From Thermothelomyces thermophilus ATCC 42464 (lineage: Eukaryota > Ascomycota > Sordariomycetes > Sordariales > Chaetomiaceae), in the NCBI RefSeq assembly GCF_000226095.1, contig NC_016472.1, positions 1,922,001 to 1,986,000 on the forward strand: a stretch of DNA of 64,000 nucleotides, written 5' to 3'. Positions 22,801 to 33,005 of this stretch are shown one piece after another; position 1 is the first letter of the stretch; each line of letters opens with the position of its first letter. Both the position numbers and the translations under genes were made by a program. The notes beneath the pieces are model-generated. The model made no database searches, was not told the origin of the DNA, and saw nothing but the letters and a program-made list of their open reading frames with translations.

Positions 22801-25800
22801 GGAATCACCACCTCTTGAGAGCCAGCAGCCGCCCGTCGATGAGCCAACAGTTGAGACTTCTCCCACTGTCCCTGCCGAAGCGCCAGCTCCTGGATCGTTG
22901 CAGAGCTCACAGCCTGAAGTGGTGTCTGATATCCCGGCCAAGAAAAAGAAGAAGAAGAAGGGAAAGACGGCCTCTCTTGAACCCGCGCCGGAGCCTGTTT
23001 CTGATCCTGCACCGCCAGCCACCGAGGAGGTGGTCGCTGTCGCGGAGGAGCCACCCACCTCAACTGGCGAGGACGCGAAGCCAGCTCCCGAACCGTCGCA
23101 GCCTTTGGACGAGCCAACAATTGAGCAGCCTACCTCCTCCGTCCCTGTCGAAGAACCTCACTCAACGCCGGAAGCTCCCCCCGAGTCCGCGGCTGGCGAA
23201 GAGCCCTCTCAACCTTCTAACGAGTCTGAGGCCCCAGCTTCGGAAGTTCCGGTCAGGGAACCACCAGCCAACGAGGAGCCCGTTGAGGACACAACTAGGG
23301 ACGCGGTGAGAACTTCAGCGGAAGCGCAGACAGAGCAAGTGTCGGACCAGCCAAGCAAGAAGTCCAAGAAAAAGAAGAAGAAAGGTTCCAAGGCCTCTGA
23401 CTCCGAACCCGCCTCCGGTACTCTCACCCCTGCACAAGAGCCCGAGGTACAAGAAGCGGCACCTGTTGTGGAGCAGCCAGCAAGCATTCAGGAGACGGTT
23501 GGGACTAGCGAAGAGGTGCAGACCACCAGCGGCGATATTGAGCAAGGCCCCGCGCCCGCTGAAACCGAACCCGTAAGTCGAAGTCGAACTCTCGTCGAAG
23601 ATATCTAACCGAAACTGATTTCAATGTTAACATATGCCCAGGCCCAAGCCGCTGAGCCTACTACCCTTGCCGAGGATCCGGCTCCCGTCGTGCCCGACGT
23701 CAACGAGGGGACAGAGTTTCAGAAGGCTGTCTCTGATTCCCTCGAGGCCACTCAGCCAGAAACCCCTGCCAACGAGTCCTCTGCTGTTTCAGCTAAGCAG
23801 AGCAAGAAGGCCAAGAAGAAAAAGAAGGGCAAAGGCAAAGATGCCGAGCCTGAGCCTGAAAAGCCCTCAGCCGAACAACTGAGCTCAAGCGTTCCTGAGC
23901 CTGAGACAACGGAACCGGCCAATACACCGGCTGCAGACCACGATGCCGGCGCTCCGGAACCCATCCTTGTCGAGGAGGCCCAAGGAGCCCAGGATCAGGA
24001 CACAACCAGGGATCTCCCGGAGAACAAGCAACCAGAAGGTCAGCCAGAGGTTCAGAAAGAGGTCCAACCGGAGGTCCAGTCAGAGGTTCAGCCAGAGGTA
24101 CAACTGGAAGCTCAACCAGAGGTTCAGCCAGAGGCTCAGCCAGAGGTACAACCGGAGGTTCAGTCAGAGGTTCAGCCAGAGGTGCAACCAGAGGTACAAC
24201 TGGAAGCTCAGCCAGAGGTTCAGCCAGAGGCTCAGCCAGAGGTACAACCGGAGGTTCAGTCAGAGGTTCAGCCAGAGGCTCAGCCAGAGGTACAACCGGA
24301 GGTTCAGTCAGAGGTTCAGCCAGAGGTGCAACCAGAAGTGCAACCTGGGGAGGCCCACGAAACCGTCTCGTCGGAAGCACAGCCGCAAGTAGCTCAAGGG
24401 GAGCCCATCACAAAGAGCAAGAAAGACAAGAAAAAGAAGAAGGGCAAGAACAAGATTGCCGAGCCCCAGCCTGAACTGGAGCCCACAAATCCCAGTGTCC
24501 CCGAAGAGCCCACTCCGGAGCCGACGGATGATGCAATACCTCTGGAACCCGCTGTTGCTCGTGAGGAACTTCCACCAGCCGACGCGCCGGAGACACCCCA
24601 GGAAGTACCCAGTGGTATTCCGCTCGAATCGCAGCCTGAAGAAGCCACAGAAACTGCTCAACCCGACATGCAGCCTGCAGAAGTAAATGAACCTGCTCAG
24701 GCGGATACGCAGCCCGAAGAGGCGCAAGTGAGCCCAGCTAAAAAGAGCAAGAAGGACAAGAAGAAGAAAGGCAAGAACAAGACGGCCGCGACGGAGCCTG
24801 AACCTCAACCTGAGTCCGAACCTCTCAGCAGCCCGCCTCCCGATGCACTGGACTCTCCTGATCCCAACGCGCCGGCCTCTGTTTCTGTGGAAGATACTAC
24901 TAGCGCTCAGGTTGAAGAGCATATTGAAGAGCCGGCCCCAGATGTCTCGGGCTCTCTCGAGCAACGGGCTCCTCAGGAAATGCCACAAGATGCCGCCGAA
25001 GATGCGCCGGTTGCGCCGACAAAGAAGAGCAAAAAGGACAAGAAAAAGAAGAAGGGCAAAGGTCCTGAGTCCACCCAGCCTGAGCCTGAGATGGAACTTG
25101 CGGTTGAACCAACACCTGAGACGTTGGCCGAACCCCTGCCGGAGCCCGCTCCCGAGACCGCTCCCGAGCCCGCATCCGAGTCGACCGTCATTCCCGAGGC
25201 AGAGGCTCCTCTTCCTACGACCGTCGAGGATCCGACCGTTGCGGCCGACAAAGATGCCGCCCCTAGTGCTCAAGAACCGCTTCAACAGCCCATAGCTGAG
25301 GCGTCTCATGTTCCGCAGCAACAACAGCCGGAGCAGATCCCCGAAGAGGAGTCCCAGGACCTCCTGGCAGCGCCTGCAAAGAAGAAGGGGAAGAAGGACA
25401 AGAAGAAGAACAAGGCTGCGGCCCTGGTGTCCATGCCTGAGTTCGAGACGACTTCTCAACCTTCCACTGACTCGTCTCGAGATGTCGTTCGAGATGTCGT
25501 TCCGAGCCCCGAGCCCGCCCCCGAGCCCGAGCCCACCTCCGCCCCTGAACCCGCCGTCGCGGAGCCGGCCGAGTCCCAGATTCCAGTCGCCGTCGAGTCC
25601 GAGGAGGTGCCTGCCAGCGAGGCCCAGCAACCCGCGCAAGAGTCTAGTTCAGGGGTTGCGGATGCTCAATCAAAGGAGCTCGATACCGCGGTGGAGCAAC
25701 AGCCGCAGCCTGAGGAAGCACAGGACGCACCGATCAAGAAAGGCAAAAAGGGGAAGAAGGGCAAGAAGAACAAGGCTGCTGAACGCGAACCTATCCCTGA

Positions 25801-28800
25801 GCCTGCTCCTGAGCTCGCTGCTGAGCCTACTCCTGAACCTGCTGCGGAGCTTGTTGCTGAGGCTACTCCTGAGACAGCTGCCGAGTCGGCTCCTGAGCCT
25901 GCTACCGAGCCCGCTGCAGAGCCTACTCCTGAGCCTGCCACCGAAACTGCTGCTGAGCCCGCTCCTGAGCCTGCTGCAGAGTCTGCTCCCGAACTCGCTA
26001 CCGAGCCTGCTGCCGAGCCCACTGTTGATGCTACCTCCGAGCCCACGTCGCAACACGAACCGGCTGCTGAACCTCCTCTTCCTGATTCCGCAGTTGAGCC
26101 AGAACAAGCGGGCACCGAGTCACAAGAGCTTGCGGTCTCTGTTCCCGCCGTGCAGGAGGAAGCTACCCAAGAACAAACCGGAGAGGCTATCACCGAGCCT
26201 AGTGGTGTCCAACCGCAAGATCTCGGCGCCACGCCTGCGGAGCAACCAGAGGAGGCATTGGGCGTGTCTGTCAAGAAGGGGAAGAAGAAAAAGAAGAGCA
26301 AGAACAAGACCGCTTCTCCCGAGTCGGAGCCTGACACGGCGCCTATGTCTGGGCCCGTATCGGCATCCGCCTCCGAATTCGTCCCAGACGCTAGCCCGAC
26401 TGGTGATGTTCAGGAACATATCAAGCCAGAGACCGACGCATCACTCGCCGCTGTCGCTCCTGATCAGGAACCAACCTCGCATGAGGTCAGTCAAGAGCCA
26501 ACCCCGGAGGGCACGGGTACTCATTCAGGGGAGGCTGACTCGTCATCTGTGCCACAGCAACAGGCGGAGGAGACCCAGGATGCTCCTGTCAAAAAGGGCA
26601 AGAAGGACAAGAAGAAGAAGAGCAAGAACAAGGTTGCTGTTCCGGAATCCGAACTGGAGGCCGTGGCCGCTCCCGCTCCCGCTCTCGAATCTACGCCTGA
26701 GGTGATGGCCGAGTCCGAACCTAAGGGCACCCCGGACCAGCCCATCTCTGGGGAAGATGCTCCGAATCCATCCGTCTCGGTGGAAGAAAACATCAGCGCC
26801 GATGGTCCAGCTCAGGAAACAACTACGGAGATCTTGGATGCTCAAACAAGAGATCTTGGTAGCGCAGCAGAGCCGCAGCCGCAGCCCGAGGAGACGGCGA
26901 GCGTCCCGGCCAAGAAGAGCAAGAAAGACAAGAAGAAGAAGGGCGGCAAAGGCAAGGCTACTGCGCCCGAGCCAGAACCCGCAGCCGAGGCATCCCCAAT
27001 CGTGGAGGCACCAGCAACCGAGACCTCTGCCCCCGTTGTTCCGGAGCCCGAGACCCTGACACTTAGGGGAGTTACCGACGAGCCTGCCGTTGAGGCTGCG
27101 ACTGAGGCTGCGCCCATGCCAGAACCTGAGTCTACCACTGAGCCGGTTGTCGAGGTCATTACGGAGCCTGGCACAGATACCGTCGTAGAAGTCGCAGCTC
27201 CCGCTTCCGAGGTTGTAATTGAGGTCCCTACTCCAACAGAGCCTGCTCCCGAAACCGTAGCAGAGGCCGCCCCGGAATCTAGCTCAGAACCCGTCGTGGA
27301 ATCTGTTGCCGGACCTCCTGCTGGACCCGTTCCTGAGCCCATCACCGAACCCGCCACAGAGCCTGTCACCGAGCCCATCGCTGAGGCCGGTCAAGAGGCA
27401 CAAGTAGAACCCGAGGTGGCGCCTGCAAAAAAGGCCAAGAAAGACAATAAACGCAAGGGTAGCAAGCAGCTTCTTTCCGAGCCTGCTCCCGAGGCCGAAG
27501 CACTCAGCACATGCCAAGACGAGATCGTTGAAGCGCCCACCGAAGAGGTCGAGGCCGTCCAAGAAACATGTATTCCGGATGCTCCAACCGAGGAAGCCAT
27601 CCAGGGGGAAAGCAAGGCCGACGACAACCTCTCGACCGAGTCCGCCAAGAAGTCAAAGAAGGGCAAGAAGAAGGGTAAGCAAGCAGGTCTAGAGCCGGAG
27701 ACCGAAGTTCCGGCAGCAGAAGCCGAGCCGGTCCTCGACGTTCACGAACCACGGGATGTCTCTCTCGACGACGAGGAAGCCGTCTACGGCGGACCGAGCC
27801 GTGAGGACGGGGAGACTTCACCCATCAAGGAGACCGAACTTGGGGACGTCGAACCCGGCGAGGCCTCTTCCGTGTTGCCCGGCAAGAAGCCAAAGAAGAA
27901 GAAGAAGAAGGGCAAGAAGGCGCTCGAGCCTCTGATGGGTTCCGAGGATGTTGCGGGGACGGCAGCCGAGGAGGCCTCCACTGCCCCGGGACCACTGCAA
28001 GACGAGGCGGCCCCCCTGGCTCAAGAGGCACCTGCGCAGGTTGACGAGGCTCGTGGCCCCGAAACTGTGCAGACCGAGGAAACGCCTGAGACGTCTGTGC
28101 AAGTTCGGAAGGGCCCTGCTCCTGAAGGTGTGCAAACTGAGGAGGCGCCTGTGGAGGAGGTTGAGGCGACGCCTGCGCAGGTGGAGAGCGACCCTGTTCC
28201 TGAAACTGTGCAAGTTGAGGAGACGCCTGTGCAGGTTGAGAAGGCCCCTATACCCGAGGCTGTCCAGGTCGAGGAGGCTCCCGGTCCTCAGGAAGAAGGT
28301 CAACAAATCAAGGAGATCCCTCCTTCGTCGGAGTCTGTCCAAGTGGACGACGAGTCCGCTCCTATGCCCGAGCCCGTCCAGACTGAGGAACCAACAGCTC
28401 GTGAGTTGGTGGTGGAAGAGTCCACTCCTGGTGCTGCCGATGGCGCTGCAGCAGCAGAGGCAGCGAAGGAGGAGGAAGTGGTCGAGTTCACTGGCAAGAA
28501 ATCCGAGAAAGACAAGAAGAAGAAGAAGAAGGGCAAGAAGACGGATTCGGCCATTACGTCTGGCTCAGAGACTCCGCAAAGTCAGGAGGAACCGTCCATT
28601 GCGGATGTCGGTCCGGCAGCAGCGCTTGGCACAGCCATTACTGCGGGTGTTGCTCTCGCTGGAGATGAGGCACCGACGCCAAAGGAGGCCGCCGAAGATG
28701 ACTCTGGGCTTGTCGGAAGGGAGAGCAGGAAGGACGAGAAGGAGGAGGAGGAGGAGGAGGAAGAGGAGGGCGGGAGCCCCGTCGCAACGACTGGGGACGA

Positions 28801-30891
28801 AGCTACGCCTGAGGCGAGCTGGAGCAAACAACAGGTTCAGACCGAAACAGAGAAGCAGGCAGAGGTCGCTGAAGGCGGGCCTACTGCAACTATCGAGGAG
28901 ACGGGCGCAGACATGCCGGTCGACAAGATGCCAAGCAGCCGACGGCAAACCCCAGGCGTCGAGAAGGTCGAGATGCAACCTGCAGTGTCGAGAGCCGGAC
29001 GGTCACCGAGTCTTGGCCCGGCAACCATCGGCCTGGGCCTCATCACCAACCCACCGGAGCCGTACCCCGAGGACGGGCCATCGCCGAAGCTCCTCAGCGG
29101 GGTTCATCAGGCTCCCTTCTCGCTCGACGCACAACTGGAAGCGGCGCAACAAGCGGACAGGGAGACGGGACCATCACGAGAGGGCCGCCGCATGACCCAT
29201 GAACCGCCGTTCGAGTACGATACGAAGCGGAAGAAGGTCAAGACAGAGGAGCTGGAGGCTACGGAGATCTCGGAGCCGGTCATCTCGGCTCGCGAGGTGG
29301 AGGCCTGTCTCGGGGAAGACAAGGGTTCGGGAGAGGAGGTCAAGAGGGACGTGGTGGTGGTGGAGGAGGTGGAGGACGAGGGTGGCGTCAGTGCGTTGCC
29401 GCCCGGCGCGCCGCTTCCTGAGGGTGGTGCTCCATTGCGCCCTGCGGAGAAGTATGGAGACGAGCAGGAGAGACAGGAAGGGGAGCAGGGCAGCACGGGA
29501 GTGGTTGTTACGGAACAGGAGAAGCAAGCAGGAGAGGAGGTCTTGGGTGTTGAGCACGCTACGATGGAAGTGGACCAGCGGGAGCAAAAGGAGATGGGGG
29601 TGGAACAAGAAGAGCACGGAGAGCCAGCAGAGCCTAAGGCTGAGAGGAGCACCGAGGAGCGGGCAGACGACGAGGAAGCGAGCATGGTCGTCGAGTCTCT
29701 CAGCGGCCCGGGCCTGGGTCGTATGGATTCCGAAACGATCCCGAGGTCACTCCGAGAGCCATCAGCCGCGGGGGAGCTGTACGAGGAGGAGGAGAAGAAG
29801 AAGGGGAAGGAGAGGCGGGAACGAACGGCATCACCAGAGCCGACGATGCAGCGAGCTTTCTCGTTCCCGGACGACATTGCGGACGAAGAGGTATTCAGGA
29901 CCAGAAAGATGGAGGAGGAGGAGGCGGAGGACAAGAAAGTGGACGAGGCGGAGGCGGCGGCGGCAGCAGCAGACGAGCCGGTCCGGCTCCCGCCGCCGTC
30001 GAGCTTCGCCGAGTTCATGCGGTCGCAGACTAGCCTGCCGCCGGTGCAAGAGGAGCTCTCAGACAGCGAGCCGAGGGAGAGGGAGACGGAGCAGGAGCAA
30101 CAACAAGGAGAGCGGACAAAGGCAAGGGCGACGACCTGGCAACACAAGCGAGGCAGTCTCGAGGTTCCGGATGCGCCCGAGCCCCAGCGGGACAGCGGGT
30201 TCTCGTCTGGGTCCGGGCACCTCTCGCAGCCGCTGGGAGGCGGCCACGAAGCTCTACGGGACAGCGGTGTGCAGGGGCGGTCAGCGTCGCCGAGAAATTC
30301 CGGGGAGCGAGAGATTGGAGACTGGGACGGAGAGACAAGAGAAGTAGGACGAAGAATTGCCGGGGGGTCATCGTCGTCACCGTCACCGTCACCGCCGACA
30401 CCGCCGCCGACGACGACACTGCCGACGACGACGATGACAACAATGACGACGACGACGACAATGACGACGATGAGCGGGCAGCGCGGCAGTGGACAGCGCG
30501 GCAGTGGACAGCGTGGTGGCCAGCGCGGGTTTGGCGCCGTCGTCGGGCCCGATACACCTACACCGCGCCTGCACGAGCCCTCACCGCCGCCGCAGACTCC
30601 CGAGCCAGAAAAATTGCTGGTCAGCAAAAAGCGGGCCTCGGTGGCGAGCCTGCGCAGCAGCCCGACCGACCACAACACAGGCCAATCGCCGCGGCCCGCC
30701 GACCCCGCCGCCCGCCGGGTGCCGTCCAATACCAGCGTGGCCCGCCTGCGCACCCCAGAGCTGCCTGCGTCGCGGCCTGACAGTCCAGGCAGCGCCATTG
30801 GCCTTGCCAGCCGCCGCGGAACCACCCCACCGCTGCAGCTCCGCCGAATGGACAAGCGTGCCAGCGGCGACCTGCGCGCCGTGTCGCTCAG

Positions 30892-30940
<49 letters not shown>

Positions 30941-33005
30941 CAGCGAGACTCGCGGGTCTGGGTCTTGGCGGCGGCCGACCAGCACCAGCAGCAGCAGCTT
31001 CAATCCTCGCCGCTGCCCACCACCACCGCAGCATCAGCAGCCGCAGCAGCAGCAGCCGCTTCTTCAACCACCTCTGCCTCTCGAGCTGCTGCGTACAGCA
31101 CGACGCCCGTCGCTAATGAGGGCCGTGTCCGCGCCAAGGACATGACCGATGTCTACGTAAGTTTAATCAATTCTGGTTTTTTTTTATTTCTTTTATTTCT
31201 TTTTGGGTATTCTTCGTCCCATGTTTATTCATCTTTCTCCCCTCATTTGCTTCGTCCGATGGATGGATTGAATCGATCGATTCAATCCATCCATCCATGG
31301 ATATCCATCCATCAATCCAATCATCCCATCAATCAATCTCCCTAACAATCGCATTTTTTTTAAAAAAAAAAAAAAACACAAAAACAAAGAACAAAAACAA
31401 AAAAATGCTAACCCGGCGCCCGCTTGCCCGCTTCAGGATGGCTACGGCGAGGGCCGCATCGGCTCGCCGCGCTCCCCGACCCGCCCGCACAGCATGCGGC
31501 GCCGCCAGAGCATGCAGGTGCTCGAGCTCGAGGCCCGCGTCGAGCAGCTGCTAGCCGAGAACCGCATGCTCGCCGAGGCCCGCGCCCAGGCCGAGTCGTC
31601 GCACTCGCACCGCACCGCCACCGCCCTGGCCGAGCGCGAGGCCGAGATCGAGTCGCTCAAGCGCATGCTCAAGGAGGCCAACGAGGTCATCGACCGCCTC
31701 AAGCAGACAAACGAGGGCCTGCGCAGCTCCACCTCGGCCATCGCCGTCAAGCATCGGGAGGACCTCCGCCGCGCCGAGGCCGACCACGCCCAGACCGCCC
31801 GCGAGCTCGACTCGGCCCGCGCCTCGGCCGCCCAGCTCGCCCGCGCCGCGCAGGAAAAGGACGCCGAGATCGCCCGTCTGCGCGCCCAGCTCGACGCCTC
31901 GACCGCCCAGATCCGCGAGCTCCAGCAGCAGATCCTCGACCAGGCCCGCCCCGTGGACGACCCGGACTTCCTCGACCCCCACGACATCGACTACTTCGAC
32001 CACCGCTGCCAGCAGCTCTTCGCCCACGTCCAGCAGTGGGTCCTGCGCTTCTCCAAGTTCAGCGACATGCGCGCCTGCCGCCTCACCTCGGAGCTCAGCG
32101 ACGAGAAGCTCATCGACCGCCTCGACAACGCCGTCCTCGACGGCTCCAACGTCGACACCTACCTCGCCGACCGCGTCCGCCGCCGCGACATCTTCATGAG
32201 CGTCACCATGGCCATGATCTGGGAGTTCGTCTTCACCCGCTACCTCTTCGGCATGGACCGCGAGCAGCGCCAGAAGCTCAAGCACCTCGAGAGGCAGCTC
32301 GTCGACGTCGGGCCCCCGCACGCCGTCCGCCAGTGGCGCGCCGTCACCCTCACCCTGCTCTCCCGCCGCCCCTCCTTCAAGAAGCAGCGGGACCAGGACA
32401 CCGAGGCGGTCGTCCAGGCCATCCTCGACACCCTCTCCAAGGTCCTGCCCCCGCCCTCCAACCTCGAGGACCAGATCCAGTCCCAGCTCCGCCGCGTCGT
32501 CCGCGAGGCCGTCGGCCTGGCCATCGAGATGCGCTGCCAGCGCGCCGAGTACATGATGCTGCCCCCGCTCCAGCCCGAGTACGACGACACGGGCGAGCTC
32601 ACCGAGACCCTCTCCTTCAACGCCGCCCTCATGAACGAGGCCTCGGGCACCCCCGGCCAGACCAACGAGGAGCTCGAGGCCGCCAACGCCACCGTCCGCA
32701 TCGTCCTCTTCCCCCTCGTCCTGCGCAAGGGCGACGACCTCGGCAAGGGAGAGGACGAGATCGTCGTCACCCCGGCCCAGGTCCTCGTCGCCACCTCCCA
32801 CACCAGCAGGAGGGGGTCCCCCGCCTCCTCCGCCGCCGCCGGCAAGGGCGTCGGCCGCATGCTGACCCCCGTCTCGGACGCCGGCGGCGCCAGCCTCGAG
32901 GCCAGGAGCCTTGCCGGCGACAAGAGCCCCAAGGGCAGCGTCAAGGGCGGCGCCGGCCTCCACAGCGACCTCAGCATGGAAGGCGGCCCCGGCGGTTATC
33001 TCTGA
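4822..33005 (+). CDS. lah: Giant leashin-like Woronin-body tether (involucrin-repeat protein), about 9,167 aa
   Basis: Seven exons join in frame: 4822-10897, 10956-15599, 15695-16084, 16179-16256, 16341-23572, 23642-31156 and 31437-33005, totalling 27,504 nt. ATG 4822 is the first possible start after an in-frame TGA at 4780. Layout by residue: basic/Ser-rich N terminus with SSSVDSDLAYGTGYISR (about 98-114); Gln/His run (135-152); Gly/Ala hydrophobic segment (521-547); charged coiled coil (605-823); LPPLPxSxxxSP motif array (about 1632-2350); about three dozen Lys-rich motifs separated by Glu/Pro/Ala-rich spacers (about 3054-7776); low-complexity tail; C-terminal coiled coil (8665-8813) and a conserved helical domain (about 8817-9053). 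The N- and C-terminal blocks match fungal proteins annotated as involucrin-repeat protein, the leashin family. In Neurospora, LAH-1 tethers Woronin bodies to the cell cortex and LAH-2 marks the septal pore and apex. The architecture and the nearby TERT gene support this identity. The unsplit state is inferred from frame continuity and needs transcripts. Confidence 0.85.
5224..5277 (+). repeat. Gln-His codon repeat in lah exon 1
   Basis: A CAA/CAG-CAC/CAT hexanucleotide-type repeat encodes alternating Gln and His, nine pairs, residues about 135-152. It sits just after the conserved N-terminal block in a disordered region. Codons are mixed (CAA and CAG), so it is not a pure microsatellite. Confidence 0.9.
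9715..11935 (+). repeat. Array of LPPLPxSxxxSP-type motifs in lah
   Basis: At least a dozen degenerate copies of a Leu-Pro-rich motif recur every 25-70 residues across the exon 1/exon 2 junction. Examples are LPPLPDSPADSP, LPALPDSSPASP, LPALPESRSSSP, LPPLPESGTSSP, LPPLPESQTASP, LPPHPESRPSSP, LPPLPESRPSSP, LPPLPENRPESP and LPPLPEPRPGTP. The LPxLP core and terminal Ser-Pro are kept while spacers diverge, which points to selection on the motif. Possible roles are SH3/EVH1-like docking or proline-directed phosphorylation; neither is shown by the sequence. Confidence 0.85.
20012..20140 (+). repeat. 21-bp tandem repeat, six copies, in lah exon 5
   Basis: Six nearly identical 21-bp units encode the heptad DEPAPAT. 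They differ only at a C/T third codon position (GAC versus GAT). The low divergence marks recent expansion, and copy number is likely to vary between strains. Confidence 0.95.
24050..24349 (+). repeat. 12-bp (VQPE) tandem array with higher-order structure in lah exon 6
   Basis: Twenty-five 12-bp units encode V/A-Q-P/S/L/K-E tetrapeptides. An eight-unit block (96 bp) of the pattern VQPE VQLE AQPE VQPE AQPE is present twice in succession, followed by a partial third copy. This shows duplication of blocks, not only of single units. Confidence 0.93.
30364..30943 (+). repeat. Low-complexity cluster near the 3' end of lah exon 6
   Basis: Several simple repeats lie close together. A GAC/ACG-type run at about 30395-30471 encodes Thr/Pro/Met. 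A 15-bp unit at 30473-30529 encodes SGQRG. Nine AGCCAG hexamers at 30890-30943 encode (SQ)9. All keep the frame. Such a stretch usually marks a disordered linker before a folded domain. Confidence 0.88.
31258..31295. repeat. Perfect 38-bp palindrome in the last lah intron
   Basis: Two 19-bp arms are exact reverse complements with no spacer (31258-31276 and 31277-31295), centred on TCGATCGA. The palindrome lies in intron 6 (31157-31436), which at 280 bp is by far the longest intron of the gene. It is followed by further (CCAT)n and CAAT-rich sequence and an A14 run. A transcript would fold it into a strong hairpin. Confidence 0.92.

Larger units (their letters stand above)
14041..28560 (+). 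repeat. Involucrin-like Lys-rich / Glu-Pro-rich module array in lah
   Basis: A core such as KKSKKDKKKKKGKG is repeated about three dozen times (roughly 5 in exon 2, 1 in exon 3, 18 in exon 5, 13 in exon 6). The cores are separated by about 70-250 residues dominated by Glu, Pro, Ala, Thr and Val. Several cores are followed by an S-G-T-x-T-P-like motif, for example near 19100, 19500 and 23410. The result is an alternation of strong positive and negative charge blocks over more than 4,500 residues, consistent with an extended polyampholyte tether. Confidence 0.9.

Noticed and set aside
10898-23641. Splitting lah into four or five separate genes at the ends of the open frames
   Set aside because: Each break coincides with a GT...AG intron of 58-95 bp whose removal restores frame and composition, and no promoter-like spacer separates the pieces. 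Only the 15.6-16.3 kb cluster remains as a possible real boundary.
24050-24349. Regular spacing resembling a CRISPR-like array
   Set aside because: Units are contiguous 12-bp coding repeats without spacers, inside a fungal exon.
29107-30855. Minus-strand open frame (582 codons) opposite lah exon 6
   Set aside because: Antisense of the Glu/Thr-rich tail; Ser-rich composition with no domain. Similar shadows at 20876-22090 and 24308-25639 were dropped for the same reason.
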